Position numbers and translations under genes: made by a program. DNA of 64,000 nucleotides from Nocardioides sp. Root1257 (GTDB taxonomy: Bacteria > Actinomycetota > Actinomycetes > Propionibacteriales > Nocardioidaceae). The DNA lies in assembly GCF_001425175.1 (NCBI RefSeq), contig NZ_LMDV01000008.1, positions 330,491 through 394,490 on the forward strand, given 5' to 3'. The notes under the pieces were generated by a model. The model was not told the origin of the DNA, ran no database searches, and worked only from the letters and a program-made list of their open reading frames with translations. Below, piece by piece: positions 7,136-17,606 of this stretch (position 1 is the first letter of the stretch; each line of letters begins with the position of its first letter).

Positions 7136-8527
7136 GTGACGCTCAGGCTCTACGACACTGCGACCCGCGAAGTCCGGGACTTCGTTCCCCTCGAGGAGGG
7201 GAAGGCGGGTCTGTACGTGTGTGGTCTGACCGTGCAGTCGGAGCCGCACGTCGGGCACGTCCGCTCGGGCGTCAACTTCGACGTGCTGCAGCGCTGGCTG
7301 CGTCATCTCGGGTACGACGTCAGCTTCATCCGCAACGTCACCGACATCGACGACAAGATCCTCACCAAGGCCGAGGCCCAGGGCCGGCCCTGGTACGCGC
7401 ACGCCGCGATCATGAAGCGCGAGCTCGACAAGGCGTACGCCGCGCTCAACGTCGCGCCGCCGACGTACGAGCCAGCGGCCACCGGCCACGTCCCCGAGAT
7501 GCTCGAGCTCATCGAGATGCTGATCGCGAAGGGGCACGCGTACGCCGCGGCCGACGGCTCTGGCGACGTCTACTTCGACGTGCGGTCGTGGCAGCAATAC
7601 GGCGAGCTGACCCACCAGCGGATCGACGACATGGAGGCGGCCGAGGACGCCGACCCGCGGGGCAAGCGCGACCCCCGCGACTTCGCGCTCTGGAAGGGCT
7701 GGAAGAAGGAGTCCGAGCCGGAGACAGCGTCGTGGCCGAGCCCGTGGGGTCGCGGCCGCCCGGGCTGGCACATCGAGTGCTCCGCGATGGCCGGCAAGTA
7801 CCTCGGCCCCGCGTTCGACATCCACGGCGGCGGCGTCGACCTGCGCTTCCCGCACCACGAGAACGAGCAGGCCCAGTCGCGCGCGGCCGGGCACCCGTTC
7901 GCGTCGTACTGGATGCACAACGCCTGGATCACCACCGCCGGCGAGAAGATGAGCAAGTCGCTCGGCAACACGCTCTCCATCCCGTCCGTGCTGGAGCGGG
8001 TGCGGGGCATCGAGCTGCGCTTCTACATCGTGAGCGCCCACTACCGCAGCCACGTCGAGTTCAGCTTCGAGGCGTTGGACGAGGCCGCCGTCGGCTTCCG
8101 GCGCATCGAGAGCTTCCTCGAGCGCGCGGGTGACGTCGCCGTCGGGGAGCTCCCCGAGGCCTTCGTCGCCGCCATGAACGACGACCTCGGGACGCCGGCC
8201 GCGGTCGCCGTGCTCTTCGACGTCGTCCGCGACGGCAACCGGGCGGACGACCCGTCGGTCCAGGCCGGACAGGTGCTGGCGATGCTCGACGTGCTCGGCC
8301 TCGACCCGGCCGACCCCGCGTGGGGTCCCGGATCCAGCAACGACCAGCAGCTGGTCGAGGCCGTGGACGTGCTCGTCCGCGGCCTGCTCGACCAGCGCAC
8401 CCAGGCGCGTGCGGACAAGGACTTCGCCGCCGCCGACGCGATCCGCGACCAGATCAAGGCCGCCGGGATCGCGATCACGGACACCCCCGATGGCCCGACC
8501 TGGGCCCTGGAAGCAGGCACCAAGTAA
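7136..8527 (+). CDS. cysS: cysteinyl-tRNA synthetase
   Basis: A 463-residue class I synthetase charging tRNA-Cys. YVCGLTV carries the zinc ligand Cys29; HVGH is the HIGH motif; further zinc ligands are in [10 protein letters not shown] and FPHHENE; KMSKS is in [11 protein letters not shown] helical anticodon-binding domain forms the last 130 residues. MshC, the mycothiol ligase, is a close relative, but neighbouring rlmB and the full C-terminal domain fit CysS. Start is GTG 7136. rlmB follows 63 bp downstream, a common actinobacterial pair. Confidence 0.96.
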   Translation: MTLRLYDTATREVRDFVPLEEGKAGLYVCGLTVQSEPHVGHVRSGVNFDVLQRWLRHLGYDVSFIRNVTDIDDKILTKAEAQGRPWYAHAAIMKRELDKAYAALNVAPPTYEPAATGHVPEMLELIEMLIAKGHAYAAADGSGDVYFDVRSWQQYGELTHQRIDDMEAAEDADPRGKRDPRDFALWKGWKKESEPETASWPSPWGRGRPGWHIECSAMAGKYLGPAFDIHGGGVDLRFPHHENEQAQSRAAGHPFASYWMHNAWITTAGEKMSKSLGNTLSIPSVLERVRGIELRFYIVSAHYRSHVEFSFEALDEAAVGFRRIESFLERAGDVAVGELPEAFVAAMNDDLGTPAAVAVLFDVVRDGNRADDPSVQAGQVLAMLDVLGLDPADPAWGPGSSNDQQLVEAVDVLVRGLLDQRTQARADKDFAAADAIRDQIKAAGIAITDTPDGPTWALEAGTK

Positions 8528-8590
8528 TGGCAGGGATTTCGAGACAGGCGCAGAGCGCCTTCCTCAATCACCGAGAGCAAGGGCACTGAC

Positions 8591-9535
8591 GTGGCAGGCA
8601 ACTCGCAGCGCAAGGGCTCGGTCAAGAAGTCGGGCAAGGGCAACCCCACCGCCGGCTCCGGCGGCCGCGTCAAGCGCGGCCTGGAGGGTCGCGGCCCGAC
8701 GCCGAAGGCGAAGGACCGCGAGTACCACAAGGCCCACAAGGCCGCGAAGCGCGCCGAGAAGGCGGCCCCCGCCCGCCCGAAGCGGCGTACCTCCGGCGAC
8801 GCCGAGTGGATCATCGGCCGCAACCCCGTGGTGGAGTCGCTGCGCGAGGGCGTGCCGGTCAACGCGCTGTACGTCGCCGAGGGCGCCGAGCGCGACGGCC
8901 GGCTGCGCGAGGCGTTCGCGCTCGCGGCCGACCGGGGCATCAAGCTGCTCGAGGTCACCCGCAACGAGATGGACCGGATGGTCGGCGCCGGCGTCCACCA
9001 GGGCCTGGCCGCGCGGATCCCGGCGTACGAGTACGCGCACCCGGACGACCTGCTGGACGCCGCCGCCGCGAACGGCGAGAAGCCGCTGATCGTCGCGGTC
9101 GACCACGTCACCGACCCGCGCAACCTCGGGGCGATCATCCGCAGCGCGGCCGGCTTCGGCGCGCACGGCGTGGTGATCCCCGAGCGGCGCGCGGCCGGCA
9201 TGACCGCCGCCGCCTGGAAGACCAGCGCCGGCGCGGCCGCGCGCATGCCGGTCGCCCAGACCGTCAACCTCACGCGTCAGCTGAAGGCCTACCAGGAGGC
9301 GGGCTGCATGGTCGTCGGCCTGGCCGCCGAGGGCGACGTGGCCCTGCCGCAGTTCGACCTCGCTGACGGACCGCTCGTGCTCGTCGTCGGTGCGGAGGGC
9401 GACGGGCTCTCGCGCCTGGTGACCGAGACCTGCGACCAGCTCCTGTCGATCCCGATGGCCAACCAGCTGGAGTCGCTCAACGCCGGCGTCGCCGCGTCGG
9501 TCGCGCTCTACGCGATCTCCGAGGCACGCCGCTGA
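8591..9535 (+). CDS. rlmB: 23S rRNA (guanosine-2'-O-)-methyltransferase RlmB
   Basis: A 314-residue SpoU/TrmH-family methyltransferase. The first 65 residues are Lys/Arg/Gly-rich and unstructured, as in actinobacterial homologues. An L30-like substrate-binding domain follows (WIIGRNPVVESLREG), then the SPOUT catalytic domain with VDHVTDPRNLGAIIRSAAGFG, VVGAEGDGLS and the knotted SLNAGVAASVALYAI. It methylates a guanosine in 23S rRNA using SAM. GTG start; cysS lies upstream and a metallophosphoesterase two bases downstream. Confidence 0.94.
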   Translation: MAGNSQRKGSVKKSGKGNPTAGSGGRVKRGLEGRGPTPKAKDREYHKAHKAAKRAEKAAPARPKRRTSGDAEWIIGRNPVVESLREGVPVNALYVAEGAERDGRLREAFALAADRGIKLLEVTRNEMDRMVGAGVHQGLAARIPAYEYAHPDDLLDAAAANGEKPLIVAVDHVTDPRNLGAIIRSAAGFGAHGVVIPERRAAGMTAAAWKTSAGAAARMPVAQTVNLTRQLKAYQEAGCMVVGLAAEGDVALPQFDLADGPLVLVVGAEGDGLSRLVTETCDQLLSIPMANQLESLNAGVAASVALYAISEARR

Positions 9536-9537
9536 CG

Positions 9538-11037
9538 GTGCGGCCTTCCCTCCGCAGGGCAGCCACGGTCTCGGCGTACGTCGGGGCCTGGCTGGGCTGC
9601 GCCCTCGCGGTCACGGCCGTGCTGTTCTTCTCCGGGACCAGGTCGATCGAGCTGGCGAGCCACGACGCCGTGGTGCAGCCGACGATGAGCGGCTCCGCGG
9701 TCCTCGAGACCGGGCCGGTGCTGCCAGACCTGCGCATTCCGGCCGCCGGCCGGCTCGGCGTCGACATCCGGCTGGAGAAGACCGACGCCGCCAGCACCGA
9801 CGAGCTGGTCCGTCGCTACGCCTTCATCGCGGGTCAGCCGGAGGGCCAGATCGCCAAGGTCACCGACGCCGTCGAGGACATGCTGCTCGACGCGGCCCTG
9901 CGCGGCGCGGTGGTCGGGCTGGTGCCGATCGGGGTGTGGCTGCTCGTCGGCCGCACCCGGCGGCGCGAGCTCGCCGCCCGGATCGGGCTGGCGCAGGTGC
10001 TCGTCGGGGTCGGTGTGGTCGTGGTGCTCGGGGTCTGCGTCTGGCAGCCGTGGACCGACGACGTCGCCGACGACGGCGGCGAGTGGGTCTCGCTCCAGCA
10101 GTTCCTCGGTCCCGAGGTCGCGCTGCCCGACGAGCTCGACGACGTCCAGGTGCGCGGCGACGTGACGACCGCCCAGACCCGGCGCCTGGTCGAGAGCGCC
10201 GTCGACACCTACGACAAGAGCAAGGTCTTCTACGCCACCGCGGCCGAGCAGGCGGCGACCCTCGACCTGCGCCGGCCCGAGGACGGCGACACGGTGGTCG
10301 CCTTCGTCTCCGACCGGCACGACAACATCGGGATGGACCCGGTGGCGCGCGCGATCGCCGACGCCGCCGGCGCGACGGCGGTGTACGACGGCGGCGACGA
10401 CACCTCCAACGGCAAGAGCTGGGAGGCGTTCTCCCTCGACTCCGTGTCCGAGGCGTTCGAGGGGCTGGACCGCTGGGGCGTCGCGGGCAACCACGACCAC
10501 GGCTCCTTCGTGCACGACTACCTGGCGCGACACGGCTGGACGATGCTCGACGGCGAGGTGGTCCCCGGCCCAGGCGACACCACGCTCCTCGGCGTCGACG
10601 ACCCGCGCTCCAGCGGGCTCGGGTCGTGGCGTGACGAGACCGGGCTGAGCTTCGCCGACGTCGAGCACCGGCTCGCCGACGCCGCGTGCGACAGCGACGA
10701 GCGGATCACCACGATGCTCGTGCACGACGCCAACCTCGGCCGCGAGGCTCTCGTCCGCGGCTGCGTCGACCTCGTCATCGGCGGCCACCTGCACGTCCGC
10801 TCGGGTCCGACCCGCGTCGACGGGCCGGACGGCGAGGTCGGCTACTCGTACACGACCGGCACGACCGGAGGCGCGGCGTACGCCATCGCGCTGGGCAGCA
10901 AGCCGCGCCGCGATGCCGACGTCAGCCTCGTGACCTACCGCGACGGCCGGCCGGCCGGCATCCAGTGGGTCACGCTTCAGCCGAACGGCGTCTTCCAGGT
11001 GGGCGACTACGTCGCGCTGGAGTATCCGACGCCCTAG
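9538..11037 (+). CDS. membrane-anchored calcineurin-like metallophosphoesterase
   Basis: A 499-residue protein with one membrane helix at about residues 13-31 and a second pair near 125-170, followed by an outside-facing phosphoesterase domain. All metal-binding blocks are present: DRH (259-261), GDD (286-288), GNHDH (317-321) and GGHLH (415-419). The two-metal site is therefore intact and hydrolysis of a phosphomonoester or diester is expected; the substrate is unknown. GTG start, two bases after rlmB, so probably co-transcribed. It ends 44 bp before the operator of the transporter operon. Confidence 0.84.
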   Translation: MRPSLRRAATVSAYVGAWLGCALAVTAVLFFSGTRSIELASHDAVVQPTMSGSAVLETGPVLPDLRIPAAGRLGVDIRLEKTDAASTDELVRRYAFIAGQPEGQIAKVTDAVEDMLLDAALRGAVVGLVPIGVWLLVGRTRRRELAARIGLAQVLVGVGVVVVLGVCVWQPWTDDVADDGGEWVSLQQFLGPEVALPDELDDVQVRGDVTTAQTRRLVESAVDTYDKSKVFYATAAEQAATLDLRRPEDGDTVVAFVSDRHDNIGMDPVARAIADAAGATAVYDGGDDTSNGKSWEAFSLDSVSEAFEGLDRWGVAGNHDHGSFVHDYLARHGWTMLDGEVVPGPGDTTLLGVDDPRSSGLGSWRDETGLSFADVEHRLADAACDSDERITTMLVHDANLGREALVRGCVDLVIGGHLHVRSGPTRVDGPDGEVGYSYTTGTTGGAAYAIALGSKPRRDADVSLVTYRDGRPAGIQWVTLQPNGVFQVGDYVALEYPTP

Positions 11038-11081
11038 ATCCGAGTGGCGGCCGTCACCTCGCCGGTGGCCACTCGTTGAGG

Positions 11082-11095
11082 GAGAACCTGTTCCA
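11082..11095 (+). promoter_or_regulatory. KstR-like operator (7 of 8 consensus positions)
   Basis: GAGAACCTGTTCCA fits TNNAACNNGTTNNA except for the first T. It lies 15 bp before the GTG of the first substrate-binding protein, within a leader (CTCGTTGAGGG, operator, TTC, GGAGG) repeated before the second one. Confidence 0.6.
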
Positions 11096-11110
11096 GTTCT
11101 GGAGGCACCG

Positions 11111-12592
11111 GTGCGCCCTCTTCCTCGTACGGCCCTGTCCGCGACCTGCGTCCTGCTCGCGCTGCTGCTCGCGGCCTGCGGCTCCCGACTCGACCCGCAG
11201 ACGGTCGCCGGCGCCTCGGGCTCCAGCGGCACCGGCGGAGGGGCGACCGTCCCGGGCGCGGACGCGGCCGGTCCTGACGGCAGCCTCCCGGCAGGCGGTG
11301 GCGGGGACGCGGCTGCGGCCGGCGGTGGTGGCGCCGCGAGCGCGGGCGCCACGGGCGGCGGGGGCTCCGCGGCGTCGGGTGCGGGCGGCGGCGGGTCGGG
11401 GGACGCGCCGAAGGGCACCGGCGCCAACGCCGCGGCCGGTGGCGAGAAGGCCGGCAGCTGCGCCGGCTTCAAGAACCAGACCGGCATCACCGACTCGACG
11501 ATCACGATCGGCAACGCGTCCGACATCAGCGGGCCGGTGCCCGGGCTGTTCGAGGCCGCCCCGGAGGCGGTGCGTGCGTACGTCGCCTACTTCAACGCCA
11601 CCAGCGACATCTGCGGCCGCAAGCTCACCCTGGCGTCGTACGACAGCCGCACCGACGCGGCCGCGGACCAGCAGGCGTACGTCAAGGGCTGCGACGAGGC
11701 GTTCGCCATGGTCGGGTCGATGTCGGCGTTCGACTCCGGTGGTGCGTCCACCGCCCAGTCCTGCGGCCTCCCGGACATCCGTACGGCGGCGACGACCGCC
11801 GAGCGGCTCAGCTGCACGACCTGCTTCGCGGCCGAGGCGGCCAACTCCCAGCAGTTCCAGAACGCCGTGCCCGACTTCGTGCTGAAGAACTACGGCGACG
11901 CCGGGAAGCACGCCGCGATGCTCTACATCAACGCGGGCGCGGCAGCCGAGAACGGCAAGACCCAGGCCGCCGCGATGGGCAAGCGTGGCATGCACTTCGA
12001 CTACGTGCAGGGCATCGACATCTCGGAGTTCAACTACGCGCCGTACGTCCAGCAGATGAAGGACAAGGGCATCGAGTACGTCCAGATCATCGGCTCCACG
12101 GCCCAGTTCACGCGGCTCGCCGAGGCCATGAAGCAGCAGGGCTTCAAGCCCAAGATCTTCATGATCGACCCGACCGCCTACAACCCCGACTTCGTCAGCA
12201 GCGGTGGCGACGCCGTCGAGGGCACCACGGTCTTCATCAACTTCACGCCGTTCGAGGAGGCCGGCTCCAACAAGGAGCTGCAGCTCTACCTCAGCTGGCT
12301 CCAGCAGGTGAAGCCCGGCGCGACGCCGTCCTTCTTCGGGCTCTTCGCCTGGTCGGCCGCGCGGCTCTTCGTGCAGCAGGCCACCCAGCTCGGCGGCAAG
12401 CTCACCCGGAGCGCGCTCGCCTCCAGCCTCAAGGGCGTCAGCAACTGGACGGCCAACGGGATGCACGCACCGCAGCCCGTGGGCGCCAAGCAGGCGTCGC
12501 CGTGCTGGCGGTTCATCAAGCTCGTGAGCGGCAGGTGGACGCCGATCGGCGGCACGAAGTACCAGTGCAGCGGCACCACCTCGGTCGGCTGA
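11111..12592 (+). CDS. ABC transporter substrate-binding lipoprotein, branched-chain amino acid type (first paralogue)
   Basis: A 493-residue lipoprotein: signal peptide with LAAC (Cys23), a Gly/Ala/Ser-rich linker of about 90 residues, then a two-lobed Peripla_BP_6 domain from about residue 118 (GITDSTITIGNASDISGPVPG; DAFAMVGSMSAFDSGG; FNYAPYVQQMKDKG). This family feeds LivHMGF-type importers; ligands range from amino acids to aromatic and steroid-like acids, so the name does not fix the substrate. GTG start behind GGAGG. It heads a seven-gene operon and is closely related to the next gene, evidently by tandem duplication. A KstR-like operator lies upstream. Confidence 0.88.
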   Translation: MRPLPRTALSATCVLLALLLAACGSRLDPQTVAGASGSSGTGGGATVPGADAAGPDGSLPAGGGGDAAAAGGGGAASAGATGGGGSAASGAGGGGSGDAPKGTGANAAAGGEKAGSCAGFKNQTGITDSTITIGNASDISGPVPGLFEAAPEAVRAYVAYFNATSDICGRKLTLASYDSRTDAAADQQAYVKGCDEAFAMVGSMSAFDSGGASTAQSCGLPDIRTAATTAERLSCTTCFAAEAANSQQFQNAVPDFVLKNYGDAGKHAAMLYINAGAAAENGKTQAAAMGKRGMHFDYVQGIDISEFNYAPYVQQMKDKGIEYVQIIGSTAQFTRLAEAMKQQGFKPKIFMIDPTAYNPDFVSSGGDAVEGTTVFINFTPFEEAGSNKELQLYLSWLQQVKPGATPSFFGLFAWSAARLFVQQATQLGGKLTRSALASSLKGVSNWTANGMHAPQPVGAKQASPCWRFIKLVSGRWTPIGGTKYQCSGTTSVG

Positions 12593-12645
12593 CCGATGCC
12601 TCGGTGTGGGCCGCGTCACCTTTCCCCAGCCCCCTCGTTGAGGGG

Positions 12646-12659
12646 TGGAACGTGTTCTG
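12646..12659 (+). promoter_or_regulatory. KstR-like operator (7 of 8 consensus positions)
   Basis: TGGAACGTGTTCTG fits TNNAACNNGTTNNA except for the last A. It precedes the second substrate-binding protein and is the duplicated counterpart of the site at 11082. Confidence 0.6.
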
Positions 12660-12676
12660 ATTCCGGGAGGGTCTCG

Positions 12677-14167
12677 TTGTCCAGGCTGGTGTCCCCGCTG
12701 CGTGCGGCCGCGATCTCGGCCCTCGGTCTGACCGTGTGCCTCGGTCTGGCCGCGTGCGGCTCCCAGCTCGAGCCCGACACCGTCGCGCAGGTCAACGGCA
12801 CGACCACCGGCGGTGCCGGGGGCGCCGCCGGCACGACCGGCGGCTCGGCGCCCGGCGACAGCAGCCTGCCCGGCTCCAGCGACGTGGGCGGCGCGGGATC
12901 CACCGGGGGCTCGACCGGGTCCGGGGGCACCGGCGGCGACGGGGGCGCCGGTGGTGGCGGGACCGCCACCGGCGACGCCGCCCAGGGCACCGGAGCCAAC
13001 GCGGCGACCGGCGCCAGCAAGGCCGGCAGCTGCGACGGCTTCAAGAACCAGACCGGCATCACCGACAAGACGATCACGATCGCCAACATCTCCGACATCT
13101 CGGGGCCGGTGCCCGGCATCTTCGAGTCCGCCCAGCAGGCGACCCGGGCCTACGCGGCGTACTTCAACTCCACCAACGACATCTGCGGCCGCAAGCTCGA
13201 CGTCGAGCTGCTCGACAGCCGCGCCGACGCCGGTGCCGACCAGCAGGGCTACACCAAGGCCTGCGACGACGCGTTCGCCGCGGTCGGCTCCATGTCGGCC
13301 TTCGACTCCGGCGGCGCGGGCGCCGCGCAGTCGTGCGGGCTGCCCGACCTCCGGTCCACGACCACCACGCCCGAGCGGCGCGACTGCAGCACCTGCTTCG
13401 CCGCGCAGGCGGTCAACCCGGGTCAGGTGGGCAGCGCGATGCCGCGCTACTTCGCGTCGAAGTACAAGGACGCCAGCCAGCACGCGGCCGTCCTCTACAT
13501 CAATGCCGGCGCGGCTCCCGGCAACGCGGCGTCGTTCCGCGACGCGTGGGGCAAGAGCGGGTGGAAGATCGACTACTTCCAGGGCATCGACGTCGCGGAG
13601 TTCAACTACGCGCCGTACGTCCAGCGGCTCAAGGACAAGGGCATCAAGCTCGTCAACTACACGGGGCCGTACCAGAACACGGCCAAGCTGCTCGACGCGA
13701 TGAAGCAGCAGGGCTACAAGCCCGACGTGTTCATCCAGGACTCGACGATCTACGACCAGCGCTTCGTCGACGAGGCCGGCTCCAACGCCGACGGCGTCTT
13801 CGCCTACTCCACCACGGCCCGCTTCGACGACTTCAGCGTCAAGGAGATGCAGCTCTACCGCTCCTGGCTGGACCAGGTGAAGCCGGGCGCGGTGCCCAAC
13901 TACTTCGGCCTGTACGCGTGGTCCGCCGCGCGCCTCTTCGTCGAGCAGGCGACCAGGCTCGGCGGCAAGCTGACCCGGGCCTCGCTGGTCGGCGCGCTCA
14001 AGGGCGTCAAGAACTGGACCGGCAACGGCCTGCACGTGCCGCAGCAGGTCGGCTCCAAGAACACCGCCAGCTGCGTGTCGGTGCTCCAGCTCAACGGCGG
14101 CAAGTGGAGCCAGGTCTCACCGGGCAAGTACATGTGCGCGCCCCTCGTCGACGCCGGAGGGTCCTGA
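12677..14167 (+). CDS. ABC transporter substrate-binding lipoprotein, branched-chain amino acid type (second paralogue)
   Basis: A 496-residue paralogue of the preceding gene. It has a lipoprotein signal peptide ending LAAC (Cys27 from TTG 12677), a Gly-rich linker and the same Peripla_BP_6 domain (GITDKTITIANISDISGPVPG, FNYAPYVQRLKDKG, YAWSAARLFVEQ). TTG at 12677 is chosen because GGGAGG lies seven bases upstream and it gives a compact signal peptide; GTG 12689 is the alternative, and a frame extension to 12596 is not supported. Divergence is greatest in the linker, suggesting either two ligands or a dimeric pair. It ends four bases before the fused permease. Confidence 0.87.
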   Translation: MSRLVSPLRAAAISALGLTVCLGLAACGSQLEPDTVAQVNGTTTGGAGGAAGTTGGSAPGDSSLPGSSDVGGAGSTGGSTGSGGTGGDGGAGGGGTATGDAAQGTGANAATGASKAGSCDGFKNQTGITDKTITIANISDISGPVPGIFESAQQATRAYAAYFNSTNDICGRKLDVELLDSRADAGADQQGYTKACDDAFAAVGSMSAFDSGGAGAAQSCGLPDLRSTTTTPERRDCSTCFAAQAVNPGQVGSAMPRYFASKYKDASQHAAVLYINAGAAPGNAASFRDAWGKSGWKIDYFQGIDVAEFNYAPYVQRLKDKGIKLVNYTGPYQNTAKLLDAMKQQGYKPDVFIQDSTIYDQRFVDEAGSNADGVFAYSTTARFDDFSVKEMQLYRSWLDQVKPGAVPNYFGLYAWSAARLFVEQATRLGGKLTRASLVGALKGVKNWTGNGLHVPQQVGSKNTASCVSVLQLNGGKWSQVSPGKYMCAPLVDAGGS

Positions 14168-14171
14168 CCCC

Positions 14172-16154
14172 ATGAGCACGATCATCTCGTTCACGATCCT
14201 CGGCCTCTTCACGGGCGCGGCGTACGCGATCGCGGCCTCCGGCCTGGTGCTGACCTACACCACGACACGGGTCTTCAACATCGCCCATGGCGCCTTCGGC
14301 ATGGTCATGGCCTTCACGTTCTGGGACTTCAGCCAGCGACAGGGGATGCCGACCTGGCTCGCCCTGGTGCTGGTGCTCGGGGTGGTCGCCCCCGGCACCG
14401 GCTGGCTCGTCCAGCGGTTCATCACGCGTGGCCTCGGTGAGGGCCCGGTCAGCGTCTCGCTCGTCGTCACCGTCGGTCTGTTCGTCGGCCTGATCGGCCT
14501 GGCGCAGTACATCTGGCCCCCCGAGCCGCGCACGGTCCCGCCGTTCCTGCCCGACAAGGGCGTGCAGATCGGCGACACCTACGTCACCGCCCACCAGATC
14601 ATCACGATCGCGCTGTCGGCCGTGGTCGCAGGGCTCCTCTACCTGCTGCTCAACCGAACGCGTATCGGCACGGCCATGCGGGCCTCGGTCGACAACCCGG
14701 TGCTGCTCCGCCTCTTCGGTGGCAACCCCGACCGGGTCGCCTCGCTCTCGTGGGCGATCGGCATCTCCCTCGCTGCGCTCGCCGGGATCCTGCTGACGCC
14801 GGTGATCGGGCTGTCCTACTTCGACCTGACGCTGCTGGTCATCAACGCGTACGCCGCGGCGATGCTCGGCCGGCTCTCGAGCCTCCCGCTGACCTTCGTC
14901 GGCGCGATGGGGCTCGGCATCCTGCAGTCCTTCGCCGTGGCCTACCTGCCGACCGAGGGCTTCCTGTCCGGCCTGCGGGCCGTGGTGCCGGCGCTCTTCC
15001 TCTTCGTCGTGATCATCCTGATGCCCCAGGCCCAGCTGCGGATCGGCCAGGTCAAGGGCATCGTCTCCGCGCCGCTGCCGTCGATGACGCGGTCGGCGGT
15101 CTGCGGCGCCGCGCTGCTCGGCGTCGTCGCCGTGCTCGCGACCGCGATGTCGGACGCCAACCTGCTGCTGGTCGGCACCGCGGCGACGTACGCGATGGTG
15201 ATGCTCTCGCTGGTGCTGCTGACCGGGTACGGCGGCCACGTCTCGCTCGCGCAGTTCACCTTCGCCGGGGTCGGCGCGCTGGCCTACGCGAAGCTCGACG
15301 AGCCCAACCTCTACGGCCTGGTGATGTCCGCCCTGATCGCGGCGGCCGTCGGTGCCCTGGTGGCGCTGCCGGTGCTGCGCCTGACCGGCCTCTACCTGGC
15401 GCTCTCGACGCTCGCCTTCGGTGTGCTGATGGACAAGCTGGTCTTCCAGGCCGACTTCGCCTTCGGCTTCAACGGCACCCTGCACGCCGAGCGGCTCTCC
15501 CTGCTCGGCACCTCGATCTCCTCGATCTCGGGCTACGTGATCGTGATGGCGACGTTCTTCGTGCTGATGGCGCTCGGCCTGCTCGTGCTGCGCCGCGGCG
15601 TCCTCGGCCGGCTGCTGATCGCCATGCGCGACAGCCCGGCCGCCTGCGGCACCCTCGGTCTCGACCTGCGCTGGTTCCGCGTCGGCCTCTTCGGCGTCTC
15701 GGCCGGCATGGCCGGCCTCGCCGGCGCGCTGTTCGCGGGCCTGCGAGGCACGATCGGTGCCGCCGACTTCCAGCTCTTCAACAGCCTCCCGCTGCTGCTG
15801 CTCGCCGTGGTCTTCGGCGTCACCTCGGTCTCCGGTGCCGCGCTCGGAGGCATCGGGCTGATGCTGCTGCCGGTGCTGCAGAGCTCGCGCCCCGAGCTGG
15901 CCGGCCTGGTCTTCGCGGTCCTCGGCTTCGGCGCGGTCGCCCTCGGCCGCGACCCCAACGGCCTCGCCAACCTGCTCTTCGGCCTCGGCCGTCGGCTCGA
16001 CCGCCGCTTCGGCGACGTGGTCCGCCGGGCCGTTCCGCTCCTGCCGTTGCCGGCGGACCGCGCCGACACCTCGACCCACGGCGAGGTCCCGCTGATGGAA
16101 GACCTGCAGCAGCCGTTGAAGGAGGTGGGGGTCCATGCCGCTGCTCGAGGTTGA
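14172..16154 (+). CDS. fused LivH-LivM ABC transporter permease
   Basis: A 660-residue integral membrane protein joining two permeases that are usually separate. Residues 1-290 match LivH (GAAYAIAASGLVLTYTTTRVFNIAHGAF, with the family EAA-like loop RIGTAMRASVDNP). Residues about 310-620 match LivM (GYGGHVSLAQFTFAGVGALAYA; RGVLGRLLIAMRDSPAACGTLG). About 16 membrane segments are expected. The last 40 residues are a soluble charged tail. The fusion fixes a 1:1 ratio of the two halves of the channel. It overlaps the next ATPase gene by 20 bp. Confidence 0.9.
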   Translation: MSTIISFTILGLFTGAAYAIAASGLVLTYTTTRVFNIAHGAFGMVMAFTFWDFSQRQGMPTWLALVLVLGVVAPGTGWLVQRFITRGLGEGPVSVSLVVTVGLFVGLIGLAQYIWPPEPRTVPPFLPDKGVQIGDTYVTAHQIITIALSAVVAGLLYLLLNRTRIGTAMRASVDNPVLLRLFGGNPDRVASLSWAIGISLAALAGILLTPVIGLSYFDLTLLVINAYAAAMLGRLSSLPLTFVGAMGLGILQSFAVAYLPTEGFLSGLRAVVPALFLFVVIILMPQAQLRIGQVKGIVSAPLPSMTRSAVCGAALLGVVAVLATAMSDANLLLVGTAATYAMVMLSLVLLTGYGGHVSLAQFTFAGVGALAYAKLDEPNLYGLVMSALIAAAVGALVALPVLRLTGLYLALSTLAFGVLMDKLVFQADFAFGFNGTLHAERLSLLGTSISSISGYVIVMATFFVLMALGLLVLRRGVLGRLLIAMRDSPAACGTLGLDLRWFRVGLFGVSAGMAGLAGALFAGLRGTIGAADFQLFNSLPLLLLAVVFGVTSVSGAALGGIGLMLLPVLQSSRPELAGLVFAVLGFGAVALGRDPNGLANLLFGLGRRLDRRFGDVVRRAVPLLPLPADRADTSTHGEVPLMEDLQQPLKEVGVHAAARG

Positions 16155-16898
16155 CGACGTCGTCGTCCAGTTCGGTGGGGTGACCGCGGTCGACCACGCC
16201 AGCTTCGTCGCCGAGGCGGGCCGGGTGACCGGCCTGATCGGCCCGAACGGCGCGGGCAAGACGACCTGCTTCAACGTGATCACCGGTCTGCAGAAGCCCA
16301 ACCGCGGCCGGGTCCGCTTCGACCGCCGCGACATCACCCGCCTGTCCGTGCCGCGCCGGTCGCGCCGCGGCATGGCCCGCACGTTCCAGCGGCTCGAGGC
16401 CTTCGGGTCGTTGTCGGTGCGCGAGAACGTCCGGGTGGCGCGCGACATCCACCGCGGCATCGCGGGCCTGGTGCGGCCGGCGAGCGCCGACGTCGACGGC
16501 CTGCTCGAGCGGGTCGGCATCGCGGCGTACGCCGGGGAGCGCGCCGACTCGATCCCGACCGGCACCGCGCGGCTGCTCGAGCTGGCCCGCTGCCTGGCCT
16601 GCGACCCCCAGCTGCTGCTGCTCGACGAGCCGTCGTCGGGCCTCGACGAGCAGGAGACCGACGCGTTCGGACTGCTGCTCGCGGAGCTCGCCGCCGAGGG
16701 TCGCGCCATCGTCATGGTCGAGCACGACATGGACCTGGTGATGTCGGTCTGCGACGAGATCCACGTGCTCGACTTCGGCCGCGTCATCGCCTCCGACGCG
16801 CCCGGCGCGATCCGCGCCAACCCCGACGTGCAGCGCGCCTACCTCGGCTACTCCGACGTCGACGAGGAGCTCGCCGAGCAGACGAGGGAGATCCTCCT

Positions 16899-16902
<4 letters not shown>
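16135..16902 (+). CDS. livG: LivG-type ABC transporter ATPase with an atypical signature motif
   Basis: A 255-residue ATPase. Walker A GPNGAGKTT is at 36-44, Walker B LLLLDEPSSGLD near 165-176 and the H-loop VEHDMDLV follows. The ABC signature, usually LPYGQQ or LSGGQ in this family, reads IPTGTARLLELARCLA: the glycine is kept but not the surrounding residues. Because LivG pairs with LivF, one of the two composite ATP sites may be weak. The start overlaps the permease by 20 bp, the end overlaps LivF by 4 bp. Confidence 0.9.

Positions 16903-17602
<700 letters not shown>

Positions 17603-17606
<4 letters not shown>

Noticed and set aside
14091..16820. 909-codon minus-strand frame across the transporter
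   Set aside because: Antisense to livHM/livG and low-complexity; the plus-strand genes have clear domains.
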